Shown: piece by piece, positions 51,615 to 59,432 of the stretch
Layout: the number at the start of each line of letters is the position of its first letter
How positions within the stretch are numbered: the first letter of the stretch is position 1
NCBI GenBank assembly: GCA_903642215.1
Contig: CAHJWG010000007.1
Span: 124,001 to 188,000, forward strand
From: Sphingobacteriaceae bacterium
GTDB taxonomy: Bacteria; Bacteroidota; Bacteroidia; Sphingobacteriales; Sphingobacteriaceae
Direction: 5' to 3'
DNA: 64,000 nucleotides
Made by a program: the position numbers and the translations under genes
The notes under the pieces: model-generated
What the model was told of the DNA's origin: nothing
The model's input: only the letters and a program-made list of their open reading frames with translations
Databases searched by the model: none

Positions 51615-52907
51615 TTATTTAATTACTTCAAATCCAGCTTTTTGAAGGTCTTCCCAAAACGCAGGATAAGATTTTTCAACCACTTTAAAATCTTCAATTT
51701 CAACTTCCGGGACGATCAAAGCCAGCGGCGCAAAAGCCATGGCCATGCGGTGATCTTCGTAAGTATGGATAAAAACTTTTTCCGGAATGCTTCTTTTAGC
51801 ACAATTAAGTTGGTAAACCTGTCCTTTTTCGGTCAGCTCCACACCAATTTTAGCCAACTCGTTTTGCAATGCTTTCACACGGTCAGTTTCTTTGATTTTT
51901 AAAGTTTCCAGGCCGGTAAAAGAAGCATCGTGGCCTAAAGCTGCACAAACTACAATTATGGTTTGCGCCAAATCCGGACAGGTTTTAAAGTCAAAAATCT
52001 TGCGGACAACCGCTTTCGGCTCTTTAATCAGCAAAACGCCACCGTTTTTAAACTGCGAAGTGATGCCGAAATTTGCCATGATTTCCGTAATTGTACTATC
52101 GCCCTGCAAGCTGTAAGCCGTTAATCCCGGCAAGAAAATCTCTGCTTCATCACACAAAGCCGCAATGGCGTACCAGTAAGAAGCCGCGCTCCAATCTGGT
52201 TCCACATAGATAATTGCAGGCTGAAAAGGTTGATTTTGAATGGAAATTACATTGCCGTTCCACTGGTGCCGGATGCCGCCTAACTGCAACATCGAAAGCG
52301 TCATTTCGACATAAGGTTTGGACGTTAATTCGCCTTCTATGTGCAGATTTAATCCTAACAGAAGCTGTGAAGCGATCAGCAATAATGCCGTAATATACTG
52401 ACTGCTGATATCGCCTTTTATGCTAATTTCTGCTGATTTCTGCTCAAAACCGCCAGTAATTTGGATAGGAGGGAAACCTTCATTTTCTACATAACTAATT
52501 TCCACACCCAAATTGCGCAAAGCATCAACCAAAACACCAATTGGCCGTTGCTTCATTCGTTCAGAACCGGTTAAAATTACCTGATGCTGTTTTTGCAGGG
52601 TAAAAAAAGCCGTTAAAAAACGCATGGCGGTTCCAGCCGGACCAATGTTTATTTCGGGAACGGGGAGCGAGGTTTGAGGTGCGAGGACATGTCCTGTTCC
52701 TCGCTCTCCGCTCTTTGAGCCTTCCTCCAAAACTTTCGCCAACGTAACCGTATCCGCTGCTTCCGAAAGATTTTCAACCTTAACCTTTCCTTTACTTAAA
52801 GCGGAAATTATTAACGCACGGTTGCACTCACTTTTAGAACCGGTCAGCCGAATTTCAGCTCTAACGATCTTATCAGCTTTGCTTAAAACTAAATTCCCGG
52901 CTTCCAT
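51615..52907 (-). CDS. aroA: 3-phosphoshikimate 1-carboxyvinyltransferase (EPSP synthase)
   Basis: 430 residues. GSKSECNRALI, GPAGTAMRFLTA, SSQYITALLLIA, EPDWSAASYW and KETDRVKAL are EPSP synthase motifs of the substrate sites. Residues about 61-85 form an extra low-complexity Gly/Ser/Pro/Thr loop not expected in the family, encoded by repeat-like DNA. Two internal copies of the dispersed word encode AKRS-ish and DASFTG stretches. The ATG overlaps the aroG/CM stop by one base. Confidence 0.93.
   Translation of the reverse strand: MEAGNLVLSKADKIVRAEIRLTGSKSECNRALIISALSKGKVKVENLSEAADTVTLAKVLEEGSKSGERGTGHVLAPQTSLPVPEINIGPAGTAMRFLTAFFTLQKQHQVILTGSERMKQRPIGVLVDALRNLGVEISYVENEGFPPIQITGGFEQKSAEISIKGDISSQYITALLLIASQLLLGLNLHIEGELTSKPYVEMTLSMLQLGGIRHQWNGNVISIQNQPFQPAIIYVEPDWSAASYWYAIAALCDEAEIFLPGLTAYSLQGDSTITEIMANFGITSQFKNGGVLLIKEPKAVVRKIFDFKTCPDLAQTIIVVCAALGHDASFTGLETLKIKETDRVKALQNELAKIGVELTEKGQVYQLNCAKRSIPEKVFIHTYEDHRMAMAFAPLALIVPEVEIEDFKVVEKSYPAFWEDLQKAGFEVIK
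52653..52727. repeat. Repeat-like in-frame insertion in aroA
   Basis: Contains GAGCGAGG and CCTCGCTC arms and GGACATGTCC, similar in wording to GAGGTTTGAGG strings near 51370. It keeps the aroA frame and adds roughly 25 residues. Confidence 0.55.
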
Positions 52908-54013
52908 TAATCTTCTGCAACCGTAACGTGGTTCATAATTTCCGTTTGCTTGCGGATAGATTCGTGGTGCATCAATTCCAGTAGTTTCTCGGTAAAATCG
53001 GTACTCAGATTCAAAGCTTTTGCGTAGGAAGTGCGTTTATGCAAAATCTCATCCCAACGGTTCACCTGCAAAATCGTTACGTTATTATCGCGTTTGTAAT
53101 TACCAATTTTTTCTACAACCTGCATTCTTTCGGCCATTTTAGAGATAATTTGGTCGTCAATTTTATCAATATGGGCGCGTAGTTCCGCCATTTTATCTTT
53201 TACGGATGCATCTTTTAGCTCTGGTTTTCTTTGCGTTAAATGATCCATTAATTCGCTTAAAGCAGACGGCGTTAACTGTTGTTTAGCGTCCGTCCACGCT
53301 ACAGAAGGATCGATGTGCGATTCGATCATCAGGCCCTGCATATCCATATCCAATGCTTTTTGGGAAATGTACGGGATCAGCTCGCGGTTACCGCAAATGT
53401 GACTCGGATCATTAATTATCGGTAATTCCGGTGCCAACGTTTTCAAGCTGATCGCCAGATCCCAGTGCGGTTCGTTGCGGAAAGCTGTTTTTTCAAAAGA
53501 TGAAAAACCGCGATGAATAGCCGCCAATTTGGTAATTCCGGCAGCATTTATCCGCTCCAAAGCACCAATCCACAGCGAAAGATCAGGGTTTACCGGGTTT
53601 TTAACCATCACCGGGATATCAATACCTTTCAGTGCATCTGCAATTTCCTGAACCGTAAACGGGTTCACGGTTGATCGCGCACCAACCCACAAAATATCAA
53701 CGCCAGCATTCAAAGCTTCCTCTACATGTTTGGCGTTGGCAACTTCCACAGCAGTTGGCAAACCGGTTTCGTCTTTAGCGCGTTTTAACCATTGCAAACC
53801 GATGCTGCCGATGCCTTCAAACTCTCCGGGTCGCGTGCGTGGTTTCCAGATTCCGGCGCGTAAAGCAGTTACTTTACCGGTTTTGGCCAGCAAGTGTGCC
53901 GTGGCAACTAATTGTTCTTCAGTTTCTGCGGAACACGGACCGGCAATTAATAAAGGTTCGTTTTTTGGGGTGATCCATGCGCTAAGCGGTTGTATTTTTA
54001 AGTCAAGTTTCAT
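52907..54013 (-). CDS. Bifunctional DAHP synthase / chorismate mutase
   Basis: 368 residues. The first 260 form a type I-beta DAHP synthase (IAGPCSAETEEQL, RAGIWKPRTRPGEFEGIGSIG, VMVKNPVNPD, INDPSHICG); residues 275-368 form an AroQ-type chorismate mutase (LRAHIDKIDDQIISKMAERMQVVEKIG). This fusion channels flux to prephenate. Its neighbours pheA and aroA make the pathway position clear. Confidence 0.95.
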   Translation of the reverse strand: MKLDLKIQPLSAWITPKNEPLLIAGPCSAETEEQLVATAHLLAKTGKVTALRAGIWKPRTRPGEFEGIGSIGLQWLKRAKDETGLPTAVEVANAKHVEEALNAGVDILWVGARSTVNPFTVQEIADALKGIDIPVMVKNPVNPDLSLWIGALERINAAGITKLAAIHRGFSSFEKTAFRNEPHWDLAISLKTLAPELPIINDPSHICGNRELIPYISQKALDMDMQGLMIESHIDPSVAWTDAKQQLTPSALSELMDHLTQRKPELKDASVKDKMAELRAHIDKIDDQIISKMAERMQVVEKIGNYKRDNNVTILQVNRWDEILHKRTSYAKALNLSTDFTEKLLELMHHESIRKQTEIMNHVTVAED

Positions 54014-54050
54014 AATGGTGGGATTTTATTTATGTTGATGATTTTTATGC

Positions 54051-54065
54051 GATAAAAGAAGTATG
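54051..54065 (-). repeat. Dispersed word, A flavour, directly after the pheA stop
   Basis: The plus strand reads GATAAAAGAAGTATG, adjacent to the TAA of pheA, in sense orientation. Confidence 0.9.
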
Positions 54066-54896
54066 TTATATTTTGTTGTTTTTGCGGTATTCGCCCAAAA
54101 TGTTAAAATTTTGCGTGTGCTTTAAAACCTGCTTAATGGCGGCATCGTAGTGCGTGGCTTCCTGCCATTCCACATCGGCATAAAACATGTATTCGCTGCG
54201 TTTGCCCAGCACCGGCATCGATTGTATTTTGCTGAGGTTGATATCATTCTCCGCCAAAATATTCAATACTTTAGCCAGCGAACCAACCTCGTTTCCGGCC
54301 TGAAAACACAAAGAAGCTTTATTCGGATCAGCAACTGTACCACTGTTTTTATCGGCCATAATTAAAAAACGGGTGTAGTTTTTTTTATTGGATTCGATGC
54401 GTTTCTCCAAAAAAACCAGCTCATATAATTCGGCTGCCATTGCGTTGGCAATTGCAACGGTATCCGTCAGTTTTTCATCGTGAACGCGTTTGGCGCAGGC
54501 AGCCGTATCGGTGCTTTCTATCAGTTTAATCTGCGGATATTCTTCCATAAAATCAACACACTGGCGCAATGCAATCGGGTGGGAAATGGCATATTTTATA
54601 TCATTAAACTTTACGCCTGGATAAGCCAGCAAATGCAATTGTATCCGCAGAGAAACCTCACCCACAACCGGGAAGTTGTAGTTCATCATCAGCGAATAAT
54701 TGGGCAATAAACTGCCGGCAATGCTGTTTTCTATCGCCATTACCACGTAATCTACTTCTTTTTTGCTGAGTGCTTCGAAAGTTTGCTTAAAAGAAGTACA
54801 TTCTACCAGTTCAATATCTTCGCCAAAAAACTTGACGGCCGCTTCCTGGTGGAAAGATGCCTTGATGCCTTGTATTGCAACCCGTGGTTTGTTCAT
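54066..54896 (-). CDS. pheA: Prephenate dehydratase
   Basis: 276 residues. The catalytic TRF motif is in YTRFLIM; AIENSIAGSLLPNYSLM and HPIALRQCVDF are typical. The C-terminal ACT domain starts GSLAKVLNILAENDINLSKIQSMP, where the usual ESRP reads QSMP, so feedback control may differ. It is the first gene after the Phe/Tyr leader. Downstream genes are aroG/CM, aroA and aroC. Confidence 0.96.
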   Translation of the reverse strand: MNKPRVAIQGIKASFHQEAAVKFFGEDIELVECTSFKQTFEALSKKEVDYVVMAIENSIAGSLLPNYSLMMNYNFPVVGEVSLRIQLHLLAYPGVKFNDIKYAISHPIALRQCVDFMEEYPQIKLIESTDTAACAKRVHDEKLTDTVAIANAMAAELYELVFLEKRIESNKKNYTRFLIMADKNSGTVADPNKASLCFQAGNEVGSLAKVLNILAENDINLSKIQSMPVLGKRSEYMFYADVEWQEATHYDAAIKQVLKHTQNFNILGEYRKNNKI

Positions 54897-54911
54897 GATA
54901 TGTGTAAATGC

Positions 54912-54944
54912 AAAAAGTCCCGGCTGTTTGGGCCGGGACTTTTT
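54912..54944 (-). terminator. Attenuator terminator of the phe/aro operon
   Basis: AAAAAGTCCCGGC and GCCGGGACTTTTT arms form a perfect 13-bp stem with a 7-base loop. It lies 15 bp before the pheA start on the minus strand. Its 5' arm can instead pair with CCGGGACT at the leader peptide stop (54981-54988). Confidence 0.9.
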
Positions 54945-54978
54945 GATGTTTTATTTCTTTATTTAAAAATGCAACAGA

Positions 54979-55050
54979 TCAGTCCCGGTTACCGCTAAAG
55001 TAAAAGTAAAAGTAAAAGAAACCGAAGAAAAAAGTGTTGCTGATAATCAT
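54979..55050 (-). CDS. Phe/Tyr leader peptide
   Basis: A 23-codon ORF with ATG at 55050 and TGA at 54979-54981. Its core TFFFGFFYFYFYF holds eight Phe and three Tyr, like PheL-type leader peptides. It sits between a strong promoter and the attenuator. Ribosome stalling at the aromatic codons when Phe-tRNA or Tyr-tRNA is scarce would favour the antiterminator. The overlap of CCGGGACT with the stop region supports the switch. Confidence 0.9.
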   Translation of the reverse strand: MIISNTFFFGFFYFYFYFSGNRD

Positions 55051-55067
55051 TGTTGTAATTCCGTTTT

Positions 55068-55097
55068 CAAATGTACATGGAAAAAGGAGAATGTCAA
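55068..55097 (-). promoter_or_regulatory. Promoter of the phe/aro operon
   Basis: On the minus strand TTG (55097-55095), 19 bp, then TACATTTG (55075-55068). This matches the Bacteroidota consensus exactly and begins 17 bp before the leader ATG. Confidence 0.8.
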
Positions 55098-55105
55098 GAA
55101 ATTTT

Positions 55106-55462
55106 TCAATTATTTTCTGTGAGAAAAAGCAAAACGGAATTAAACTGAACTTTCAAATTTTGGATGTTAGTATGAATAATATCCCAAATGGTAAATAAAT
55201 CAACGCCAAAATATTCGTGAACCAGTATGTTTCTTAAGCCCTTCAACTCTTTCCAGGGAATATCTGGGAACTTATCTTTTGTTGAAGTCGAGATATGGTT
55301 TGATGCTTCTCCAATAATTTCTAATAATTTGATTGAAGCTAACTGATAAGTAATGTCAGACGTTAAAGTCTCAAAGTTTTTATTAGCAGAAATGTTAATC
55401 AATTGGTTAATAGCATCTAAAACATGCTTTACTCTTACTTCATCTTTATAATTCACGCTCAT
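55106..55462 (-). CDS. hepT: HepT-like HEPN toxin
   Basis: 118 residues of the DUF86 HEPN family. The RX4HXY motif is at 77-84 (RNILVHEY). It is probably an RNase toxin of a HepT-MntA module, in which MntA adenylylates the HEPN protein at its tyrosine. Its gene overlaps mntA by 17 bp. It lies just upstream of the phe leader promoter on the same strand. Confidence 0.9.
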   Translation of the reverse strand: MSVNYKDEVRVKHVLDAINQLINISANKNFETLTSDITYQLASIKLLEIIGEASNHISTSTKDKFPDIPWKELKGLRNILVHEYFGVDLFTIWDIIHTNIQNLKVQFNSVLLFLTENN

Positions 55463-55745
55463 AAATCAAGCGTTTATCCTGCTCAATAAAAGGTTTAATA
55501 TAAGCTGATGCGCTATTTGTAGTAACCAAATCGACTTCAATATGAAGCAACTCTTTTAACTGCTCAAACCAGCCGTAAAAAGCTAAACCTGTATTTTGCT
55601 GATAGTCCAGCTCGAGGTACAAATCAATATCACTGTTATTTGAAGATTCTCCGCGAGCAAATGAACCAAATACATAAACCTTTTTTACCGGTTTATCTTT
55701 AAAAAAAGATCTGATTTTTTGATAAATCTGTGCATCTGAATCCAT
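55446..55745 (-). CDS. mntA: MntA-like nucleotidyltransferase antitoxin
   Basis: 99 residues from the ATG at 55745; the longer TTG start at 55751 is not used. The minimal nucleotidyltransferase motif is GSFARG (27-32) with SDIDL (38-42; D39, D41) and D72 in HIEVDLVTTN. It should modify and silence the neighbouring HepT. The close overlap shows co-translation. Confidence 0.9.
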   Translation of the reverse strand: MDSDAQIYQKIRSFFKDKPVKKVYVFGSFARGESSNNSDIDLYLELDYQQNTGLAFYGWFEQLKELLHIEVDLVTTNSASAYIKPFIEQDKRLIYEREL

Positions 55746-55762
55746 AACCAAACTTACACATT

Positions 55763-56698
55763 TTATGCTGATACTTCTTTTAGCACATAAAATTCTGATT
55801 TTGAAGTCCGTTCCAACTCCGCGTAATACTCCTGCTGCATCACCTTGGCAACCTGCGTACTGCCGTCATGGCTCCAACCGGGAGGCATTACCAGATATTT
55901 AACTTTAGCCGAAAATGTTGGTGCTTTTTTTACATCGGCAATTAAAGCTTTCCATTCGTGGAAAATGATGTTGGATACGCCTAAATTGTCTGGTTGTGTG
56001 GTTAATCCGTATCTAATCGGTTCGGGTAAATCTTCCTGGTAAGTACCAAAAAGCCGATCCCAAATGATAAACATCATACCCATATTTTTATCCAGATAAG
56101 GCACGTTGGAAGCATGATGAATACGGTGATGCGCTGGCGTTACAAATAAATAACTGTACCAGCGCGGAAAGTTGATTTCTGCCTGCGTATGCACCAGATT
56201 ACCATAAAGTTGGGTAAGCAGATAAGCATACAGAATATCCAACGCCGAGAAACCCATCAAAGCTAACGGCAAGTAAAAAATAACGCGGTAAAAAGGTTCA
56301 AATACGGTAGAGCGGAAGCCGGTTGTTAAATTAAAATGTTCGGAAGAATGATGCGTAACATGCATCGCCCAAAACATGCGGCTGTAATGGCCAACATAAT
56401 GCAAAACCCAGTACAAAAAATCCTGTGTTACAACGAGTACAAACCAGTATAAAATCACGTTTTGAATCTGAAATAAACGGAACTGGTAAAAATAATTCAG
56501 CACAAAAAATGTTGCTCCTTTTACAGCCAAATTAATGAAAAACGTGATCGAGGTAAGGTAAATATTCGTCCAGGTATCGCGTTTTTCGTAATATTTACGG
56601 TCTTCGCGGTAGCTAAAATACATCTCTACCAAAGTCAGGATGATCAGCAGGGCAAACAATCCGGCAGCGGCTTCATTTTTCGGGTCTAAACCAAACAT
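55763..56698 (-). CDS. Sterol desaturase/fatty acid hydroxylase family protein
   Basis: 311 residues from MFGLDPKNEAAAG at 56698; a start at 56761 would overlap aroB. Four membrane segments and the di-iron histidine motifs HYVGH, HVTHHSSEHFN and HRIHHASN are visible. The substrate may be a lipid or carotenoid-like compound. The last codons (VLKEVSA) are an antisense copy of the dispersed word (55770-55784). It is 1 bp after aroB. Confidence 0.88.
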   Translation of the reverse strand: MFGLDPKNEAAAGLFALLIILTLVEMYFSYREDRKYYEKRDTWTNIYLTSITFFINLAVKGATFFVLNYFYQFRLFQIQNVILYWFVLVVTQDFLYWVLHYVGHYSRMFWAMHVTHHSSEHFNLTTGFRSTVFEPFYRVIFYLPLALMGFSALDILYAYLLTQLYGNLVHTQAEINFPRWYSYLFVTPAHHRIHHASNVPYLDKNMGMMFIIWDRLFGTYQEDLPEPIRYGLTTQPDNLGVSNIIFHEWKALIADVKKAPTFSAKVKYLVMPPGWSHDGSTQVAKVMQQEYYAELERTSKSEFYVLKEVSA

Positions 56699-56699
56699 A

Positions 56700-57755
56700 T
56701 TAACAATTAAGGTAGAAAAGTAAACTTGCACAAAGTTCCTCTTCGTTGCAGTAATTATCAATAGTGCATTGTCCGATTTGCGTCAATAACGAACAGTTGA
56801 TATTACCCGAAGAGTTTTTTTTATCACTCTTCATCAAATCTACCAAAACCGGAACCCATACTTCTTTTACCGTATATTTTTTGTAAAACTGTTTAAAAGT
56901 TTGTACAATAATATCGAATTCTTGCTTTGATAAACCGTTTTTTCGGGTTGATAAATACGCTTCGCAAACCATGCCGACGGCAATTGCTTCGCCGTGCAGC
57001 AACGGATCGGGATCGTTTTTGAGCGAAAAACTTTCTATCGCGTGGCCAACGGTATGGCCGAAATTAAGCGTTTTACGCAATCCTTTTTCTTCCGGATCTT
57101 CTAAAACAACATTGTTTTTAAGATTTACAGAATGATGGACCATAGCCGGACTAACGTTTTCCGGCGATACTTCTTTTAGCAGGTAAAAATAGTTGCGGTC
57201 GGCAATTAAACCGTGTTTTAACATTTCTGCAAAGCCGGAAACCAACTGTCGCGTCGGTAAAGTTTTCAAAAAATCAGCATTGATAAAAACAGCTTTCGGC
57301 TGTGCAAAAGTGCCGATTATATTTTTTAAATGATTCATATCGATGCCGGTTTTGCCGCCAACAGAAGCATCAACCTGCGAAAGCAAAGTAGTTGGAACCT
57401 GCACAAAATCGATCCCGCGTTTAAAAGTGGAAGCCGCAAAACCGCCCATATCTGTAATTACGCCGCCGCCAACATTAATCAGCAAACTATTGCGGTCAGC
57501 CTTAAAATCAATCAGCATCCGCCAAATACCGATGCAAAAATCAATGTTCTTGTTTTCTTCTCCGGAGGAAACTTCGATTAGATCGTAATCCGTAATATCC
57601 AGGTTTGATAGTAGCATCGGTAAACAGAATTTTTCGGTTTTTTCATCCACCAAAAAAAATATTTTACTGTATTTTCCCTGCTGCAAAAACAGGTTGACGG
57701 CTGTAAAATCGTTGCTAAAAACAACCGGATAAGAAATGCTTTGTATCGTTTCCAT
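56700..57755 (-). CDS. aroB: 3-dehydroquinate synthase
   Basis: 351 residues. GGGVITDMGGFAASTFKRGI, PTTLLSQVDASVGGKTGID, FAEMLKHGLI and NFGHTVGHAIE are the NAD- and zinc-site motifs. It cyclises DAHP in the shikimate pathway, linked to the aromatic genes at 50-55 kb though not in the same operon. Three internal copies of the dispersed word lie at 56857, 57166 and 57282. Confidence 0.96.
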   Translation of the reverse strand: METIQSISYPVVFSNDFTAVNLFLQQGKYSKIFFLVDEKTEKFCLPMLLSNLDITDYDLIEVSSGEENKNIDFCIGIWRMLIDFKADRNSLLINVGGGVITDMGGFAASTFKRGIDFVQVPTTLLSQVDASVGGKTGIDMNHLKNIIGTFAQPKAVFINADFLKTLPTRQLVSGFAEMLKHGLIADRNYFYLLKEVSPENVSPAMVHHSVNLKNNVVLEDPEEKGLRKTLNFGHTVGHAIESFSLKNDPDPLLHGEAIAVGMVCEAYLSTRKNGLSKQEFDIIVQTFKQFYKKYTVKEVWVPVLVDLMKSDKKNSSGNINCSLLTQIGQCTIDNYCNEEELCASLLFYLNC

Positions 57756-57757
57756 AA

Positions 57758-57964
57758 TTAAATCACCTGTATTTTTTTACCGTTAAAAGTAATTATATCG
57801 CCCGTTCTTACCTTTAAACGTTTGCGGTAATCCACCTCGCCGTTATATTTTACCTTTCCTTCGGTAACCATAATTTGCGCTTCGCCGCCGGTTTGTACCA
57901 GTCCGGCGGCCTTTAATAATTGGATCAGCGTAATAAATTCGCCTTGTAATTTAAATTCGATCAT
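57758..57964 (-). CDS. Small S4-domain RNA-binding protein
   Basis: 68 residues, a single S4 domain (ITLIQLLKAAGLVQTGGEAQIMVTEGKVKYNGEVDYRKRLKVRTGDIITFNGKKI). It is like YbcJ/RlbA-type proteins. It lies 2 bp upstream of aroB, so it is the first gene of that transcript. Function is probably RNA or ribosome binding. Confidence 0.88.
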   Translation of the reverse strand: MIEFKLQGEFITLIQLLKAAGLVQTGGEAQIMVTEGKVKYNGEVDYRKRLKVRTGDIITFNGKKIQVI

Positions 57965-58030
57965 GTTTTGTAAAAATAGAACTATTGGTAATTTTCGGGC
58001 GTTAATCTATCATTCAATAACTAATTTTGT

Positions 58031-59239
58031 ATGATGGAAATCCGCGAGCCGAACAAAACAACGATTAAAAGTACACCTTTATCTTTTGAAAATACAGAAA
58101 TTGCTTTTAAGCACGAAAGTAATGCCGATTTAAACCGGGCTTACTGGTTGTTTAAAATTATCAATTTAAATTTTCTGGTCAAAATCGGGCCGCCGATAAC
58201 CAATTTCGCTTTCAAAATTGGTTTGCCGATCAAATCTTTGGTGAAAGCAACCATCTTCAACCATTTCTGCGGAGGAGAAACCATTGCCGAATGCGAGCCG
58301 GCCATTCAAAATCTACAGTCCGGAAAAGTGGGTACTATCCTGGATTATTCTGTGGAAGGCGAAGATGAAGAAGCGGTTTTTAACGATACGCGCGACCAGA
58401 TAATTGCTACGATAAAAAGAGCAAAAGGAGATGCAGCCATTCCGTTAACGGTTTTTAAAGTTACGGGCGTGGGCCGATTTGATTTGCTGGAAAAGGCGGA
58501 TGCCGGTTTAACTTTTTCTGCGGAAGAAGAAGCAGAATGGCAAAAAATATTTGATCGCGTAGATACCATTTGTCAAACTGCTTTTGATCTGGATGTGCCG
58601 GTGATGATTGATGCAGAAGAAACCTGGATTCAGCGGACTATTGATTTGCTGGCACAAAACATGATGCGGCATTACAATCAAAAAAAAGTGATTATTTATA
58701 ACACTTATCAGCTTTACCGGCATGATAAATTAGTTTCTTTAAAATCAGATTTCAAAACTGCTTCGGAAGAGAACTTTTTACTCGGCGCAAAACTTGTTCG
58801 CGGCGCATATATGGAAAAGGAAAATAAACGTGCGTTAGAAAAAGGTTATCCAACATTAATCCAACCGGATAAAACCGCAGCCGACCGTGATTATAACCTG
58901 GCGTTACGATTTTGTGTGGAGCATATTGGCCGGATTGCTTTTGTTTGCGGCACACATAATGAACAAAGCTGTATGCTGCTGGCAGATTTACTTGATGAAT
59001 ACCGGCTTTCTCCAAACCACCCGCATGTACACTTTTCGCAGTTGCTGGGCATGAGCGATAACCTGAGCTTTAATCTTTCCAACGCCGGTTACAACGTGGC
59101 TAAGTACGTGCCTTTCGGGCCGGTAAAAGCAGTATTGCCTTATTTGTTTCGGCGCGCGCAGGAAAATACGGCCATTGCCGGGCAAACCAGCCGCGAATTG
59201 GATTTGATTTTGAAAGAGAAAAACAGGAGAAAAATTTAA
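58031..59239 (+). CDS. Proline dehydrogenase
   Basis: 402 residues of the stand-alone ProDH barrel. VFKVTGVGRFDLLEKAD, MIDAEETWIQ, YNTYQLYRHD, GAKLVRGAYMEKE, GTHNEQS and YVPFGPVKAVLPYLFRRAQEN are the FAD/substrate motifs. It oxidises proline to pyrroline-5-carboxylate. Two ATG codons are adjacent (58031 and 58034). TAATTTTG at 58022-58029 ends 1 bp before the first. Confidence 0.94.
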   Translation: MMEIREPNKTTIKSTPLSFENTEIAFKHESNADLNRAYWLFKIINLNFLVKIGPPITNFAFKIGLPIKSLVKATIFNHFCGGETIAECEPAIQNLQSGKVGTILDYSVEGEDEEAVFNDTRDQIIATIKRAKGDAAIPLTVFKVTGVGRFDLLEKADAGLTFSAEEEAEWQKIFDRVDTICQTAFDLDVPVMIDAEETWIQRTIDLLAQNMMRHYNQKKVIIYNTYQLYRHDKLVSLKSDFKTASEENFLLGAKLVRGAYMEKENKRALEKGYPTLIQPDKTAADRDYNLALRFCVEHIGRIAFVCGTHNEQSCMLLADLLDEYRLSPNHPHVHFSQLLGMSDNLSFNLSNAGYNVAKYVPFGPVKAVLPYLFRRAQENTAIAGQTSRELDLILKEKNRRKI

Positions 59240-59253
59240 CCTTTTGATACGCA

Positions 59254-59268
59254 CATACTGTTTTTATC
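59254..59268 (+). repeat. Dispersed word, B flavour
   Basis: CATACTGTTTTTATC followed by GATAAAA, 14 bp after the proline dehydrogenase stop in sense orientation. Confidence 0.9.
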
Positions 59269-59432
59269 GATAAAATTTTTCTTTCAAAAAAAGTGAAATT
59301 AATGCTTAAATAATATATTATAAATATTACCAAAAATGATGTAAAGCACAGATTGATAAGTATTTTCAGGAAATTTTATGATAAACCGTTAGCAGTTTTG
59401 ATACTGAAAATAGTTTAAATTAACTCGAAAAT

